From assembly GCA_021738105.1 (NCBI GenBank), contig JAIPCS010000161.1, positions 1 to 7,632 on the forward strand: a stretch of DNA of 7,632 nt, read 5' to 3'. The stretch's first letter is position 1. Each line of letters opens with the position of its first letter. This stretch comes from Sulfuritalea sp. (lineage in GTDB: Bacteria; Pseudomonadota; Gammaproteobacteria; Burkholderiales; Rhodocyclaceae). The notes under the pieces are model-generated. The model had not been told where the DNA came from and did not search any database. It was given only the letters and a program-made list of their open reading frames with translations. Made by a program: the position numbers and the translations under genes. Of the stretch, positions 6,737-7,632 are shown piece by piece.

Positions 6737-6765
6737 AGTATCCGCGCGTTACGCGGGCCGGTCAA
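6737..6765 (-). promoter_or_regulatory. Sigma70-type promoter of the DUF748 gene
   Basis: On the minus strand TTGACC (6765-6760, 5/6 to consensus) is followed after exactly 17 nt by GATACT (6742-6737, 4/6). Transcription would begin near 6730, giving a leader of roughly 105 nt before GTG 6622. The spacer carries a dyad, CCGCG-CGTTA-CGCGG on the + strand (6742-6756), which could be an operator. Placement supports the short, GTG-initiated form of the protein. Predicted only by inspection. Confidence 0.55.
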
Positions 6766-6845
6766 TCTGTCATCCAGAACTGTTAGCCGATCCCTTGAAG
6801 ATAAGTTTCAGTGTGAAATCCGGCCGGGCGTTCATTGTCTTCTTT

Positions 6846-6852
6846 CTATACT
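6846..6852 (+). promoter_or_regulatory. Possible -10 element toward HD-GYP (CTATACT)
   Basis: CTATACT equals the RpoS-preferred -10 core and is 5/6 to the sigma70 TATAAT. No TTGACA-like -35 lies 16-18 nt upstream, which would fit RpoS-type tolerance but also fits chance. If used, the HD-GYP transcript would have a leader of about 215 nt. An alternative -10 is TAAAAT at 7014-7019, also without a -35. Confidence 0.25.
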
Positions 6853-6967
6853 GAATACTTGGCGCTGGTGATACGGCTCACCGTCAATGGCAGGGCCGTA
6901 CATACAACGCTAAAGTCAGCCCACCGTCGACAGCGAATAGTGGGTCCGTGGCCTAGTGGATGCACCC

Positions 6968-6990
6968 GATCGTTCCTCACAGGACGAGTC
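6968..6990 (+). repeat. Potential hairpin in the HD-GYP leader
   Basis: On the + strand GATCG-t-TCCT (6968-6977) can pair with AGGA-CGA-g-TC (6981-6990) around a CAC triloop, giving about ten pairs with two single-base bulges. It lies 85 nt before ATG 7076. No U-run follows, so it is not an intrinsic terminator. Whether it forms or matters is unknown. Confidence 0.35.
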
Positions 6991-7063
6991 GCGGTGATGG
7001 AATTGCCAAGCGTTAAAATCAAGCATCACGGTACCCCTCTCTGGAGAGACGGCGATTTGGCAG

Positions 7064-7068
7064 AAAGG
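7064..7068 (+). promoter_or_regulatory. Shine-Dalgarno site of the HD-GYP gene
   Basis: AAAGG is spaced 7 nt from ATG 7076 and identifies the start. It sits mostly in the loop of a small potential hairpin, TGGC (7058-7061) with GCCA (7068-7071), so the site could be exposed or partly masked depending on folding. Confidence 0.6.
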
Positions 7069-7075
7069 CCAGGCA

Positions 7076-7632
7076 ATGACGAGCAGCAGCAAAGGATCTC
7101 ACAGAATCCCTATCGATCAGATATGCATCGGCTTGCACATCAAACTCGACAGCTGGATGGGCCATCCCTTTCTCTTGAGCAACTTCAAGATCAAGACCGA
7201 AAAGCAGATCAGCGAGCTGAAATCGATGGGATTGACCGATATCGCGTATCTCCCGGAAAAGAGCGATAGAGAGCCGGCGGCGCCAGCGCCTGAGCAGGAC
7301 CCTACTCCAGCTACCGACAGCAACCCGGAGACACTGGCAGCACAAATGCGCCAGAAAAGGGCGCACATCAAGAATCTGAGTCTGGAACGCGAGCGCATCC
7401 GCAATGCCGAACGCAAGTACACAAAGACTGCCGACAGTGTGAAGAACGTGATGCGTCTGGCCAACAACAGCCCGCAAAAGGCGGCTCAGTTGTCAGGCGA
7501 AATCGCGGATGAACTGGCCGAACTATTTTCGTCCGAACAGAATCCCTATATCCACTTGATGGGTGACCACGTGACCGACGAAAACGCCTATTTTCATGGG
7601 CTCAATGTCACCGTGCTGTCGCTGATCCTGGC
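7076..7632 (+). CDS. DUF3391 / HD-GYP protein, N-terminal part (3' end outside window)
   Basis: The frame is open from ATG 7076 to the window edge, 185 complete codons. Residues about 10-62 form a DUF3391 domain: IPIDQICIGLHIKLD, then SWMGHPFLLSNFKIK and the SELKSMGLTDI stretch. A Pro/Ala/Glu linker (about 63-85) and a highly charged, probably helical segment (about 88-120) follow. From about residue 155 the start of an HD-GYP domain is visible, with H174 in FHGLNV corresponding to the first conserved histidine; the HD and GYP motifs themselves lie beyond the edge. Complete proteins of this architecture usually have about 400 residues and hydrolyse cyclic-di-GMP, controlling motility and biofilm. 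Catalytic competence cannot be judged here. There is no membrane segment, so it should be cytoplasmic. It is divergent from DUF748, 453 nt away, and has its own AAAGG ribosome-binding site. Confidence 0.9.
   Translation, partial: MTSSSKGSHRIPIDQICIGLHIKLDSWMGHPFLLSNFKIKTEKQISELKSMGLTDIAYLPEKSDREPAAPAPEQDPTPATDSNPETLAAQMRQKRAHIKNLSLERERIRNAERKYTKTADSVKNVMRLANNSPQKAAQLSGEIADELAELFSSEQNPYIHLMGDHVTDENAYFHGLNVTVLSLIL

Larger units (their letters stand above)
6623..7075. other. Divergent intergenic region: DUF748 leader, two promoter areas, HD-GYP leader
   Basis: These 453 nt separate the DUF748 start (-) from the HD-GYP start (+). The left part is the DUF748 leader: on the + strand it carries an 8-bp direct repeat CTGTCGAA at 6649-6656 and 6691-6698, and a segment where CCGC at 6683-6686 can pair with either 6663-6667 or 6675-6678. 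The middle holds the DUF748 promoter (6737-6765) and a palindrome CCGGCCGG (6820-6827). The right part has several potential hairpins preceding HD-GYP: GGTGA/TCACC at 6867-6871/6878-6882, CCCAC/GTGGG at 6920-6924/6940-6944, and the stem at 6968-6990. Short frames here look non-coding. Confidence 0.6.

Noticed and set aside
6941..6990. tRNA-like string (GTGGCCTAGTGGAT) resembling a D-arm
   Set aside because: No acceptor stem pairing, no anticodon arm and no T-loop GGTTCGA motif follow.
6835..7269. Plus-strand frame of 144 codons across the leader and the HD-GYP start
   Set aside because: TTG start without a ribosome-binding site. Its second half is in the wrong frame over the DUF3391 coding region, and its first half has no recognisable protein features.

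Overview
The window reads as chromosomal DNA from a GC-rich betaproteobacterium. The order Rhodocyclales/Burkholderiales is an inference from the protein families, chiefly DUF3079 (which I associate with betaproteobacteria), a DUF748/AsmA-like protein with a very typical C-terminal half, and a DUF3391 HD-GYP protein. I see no insertion sequence, phage gene, CRISPR array, tRNA or rRNA.

Layout: (1) Positions 1-2625 (+) hold a tightly packed gene set: the 3' end of a DUF2249 protein, a polytopic membrane protein resembling NnrS, an E. coli-type ferredoxin/flavodoxin-NADP+ reductase (fpr), and a single-domain hemerythrin-like protein whose visible metal ligands match the YtfE/Ric pattern. Junctions are 10 nt apart, overlapping by 1 nt, and 18 nt apart, so an operon is likely. 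(2) 2712-2936 (+) is a small four-cysteine DUF3079 protein. (3) 2937-3286 is non-coding and contains several inverted repeats between converging genes. (4) 3287-6622 (-) is a large membrane-anchored DUF748 protein with an internal tandem duplication of 42 residues. It has a recognisable sigma70-type promoter at 6737-6765 and a leader of roughly 100 nt. (5) 6623-7075 is the divergent intergenic region, with several potential hairpins on the side leading to the next gene. (6) 7076-7632 (+) is the start of a DUF3391/HD-GYP protein, a probable cyclic-di-GMP phosphodiesterase, cut by the window edge.

How the genes may work together: the first four genes combine a soluble flavin reductase, a non-heme diiron protein, an NnrS-like membrane protein and a DUF2249 protein. 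These families recur around denitrification and nitric-oxide stress, so the set is a plausible NO or redox-stress module, with Fpr as a possible electron donor to the diiron protein. This is inference from family identity and gene order, not something the sequence proves. The DUF748 protein (envelope) and the HD-GYP protein (signalling) are separate transcription units, and I see no evidence that they act with the first module.
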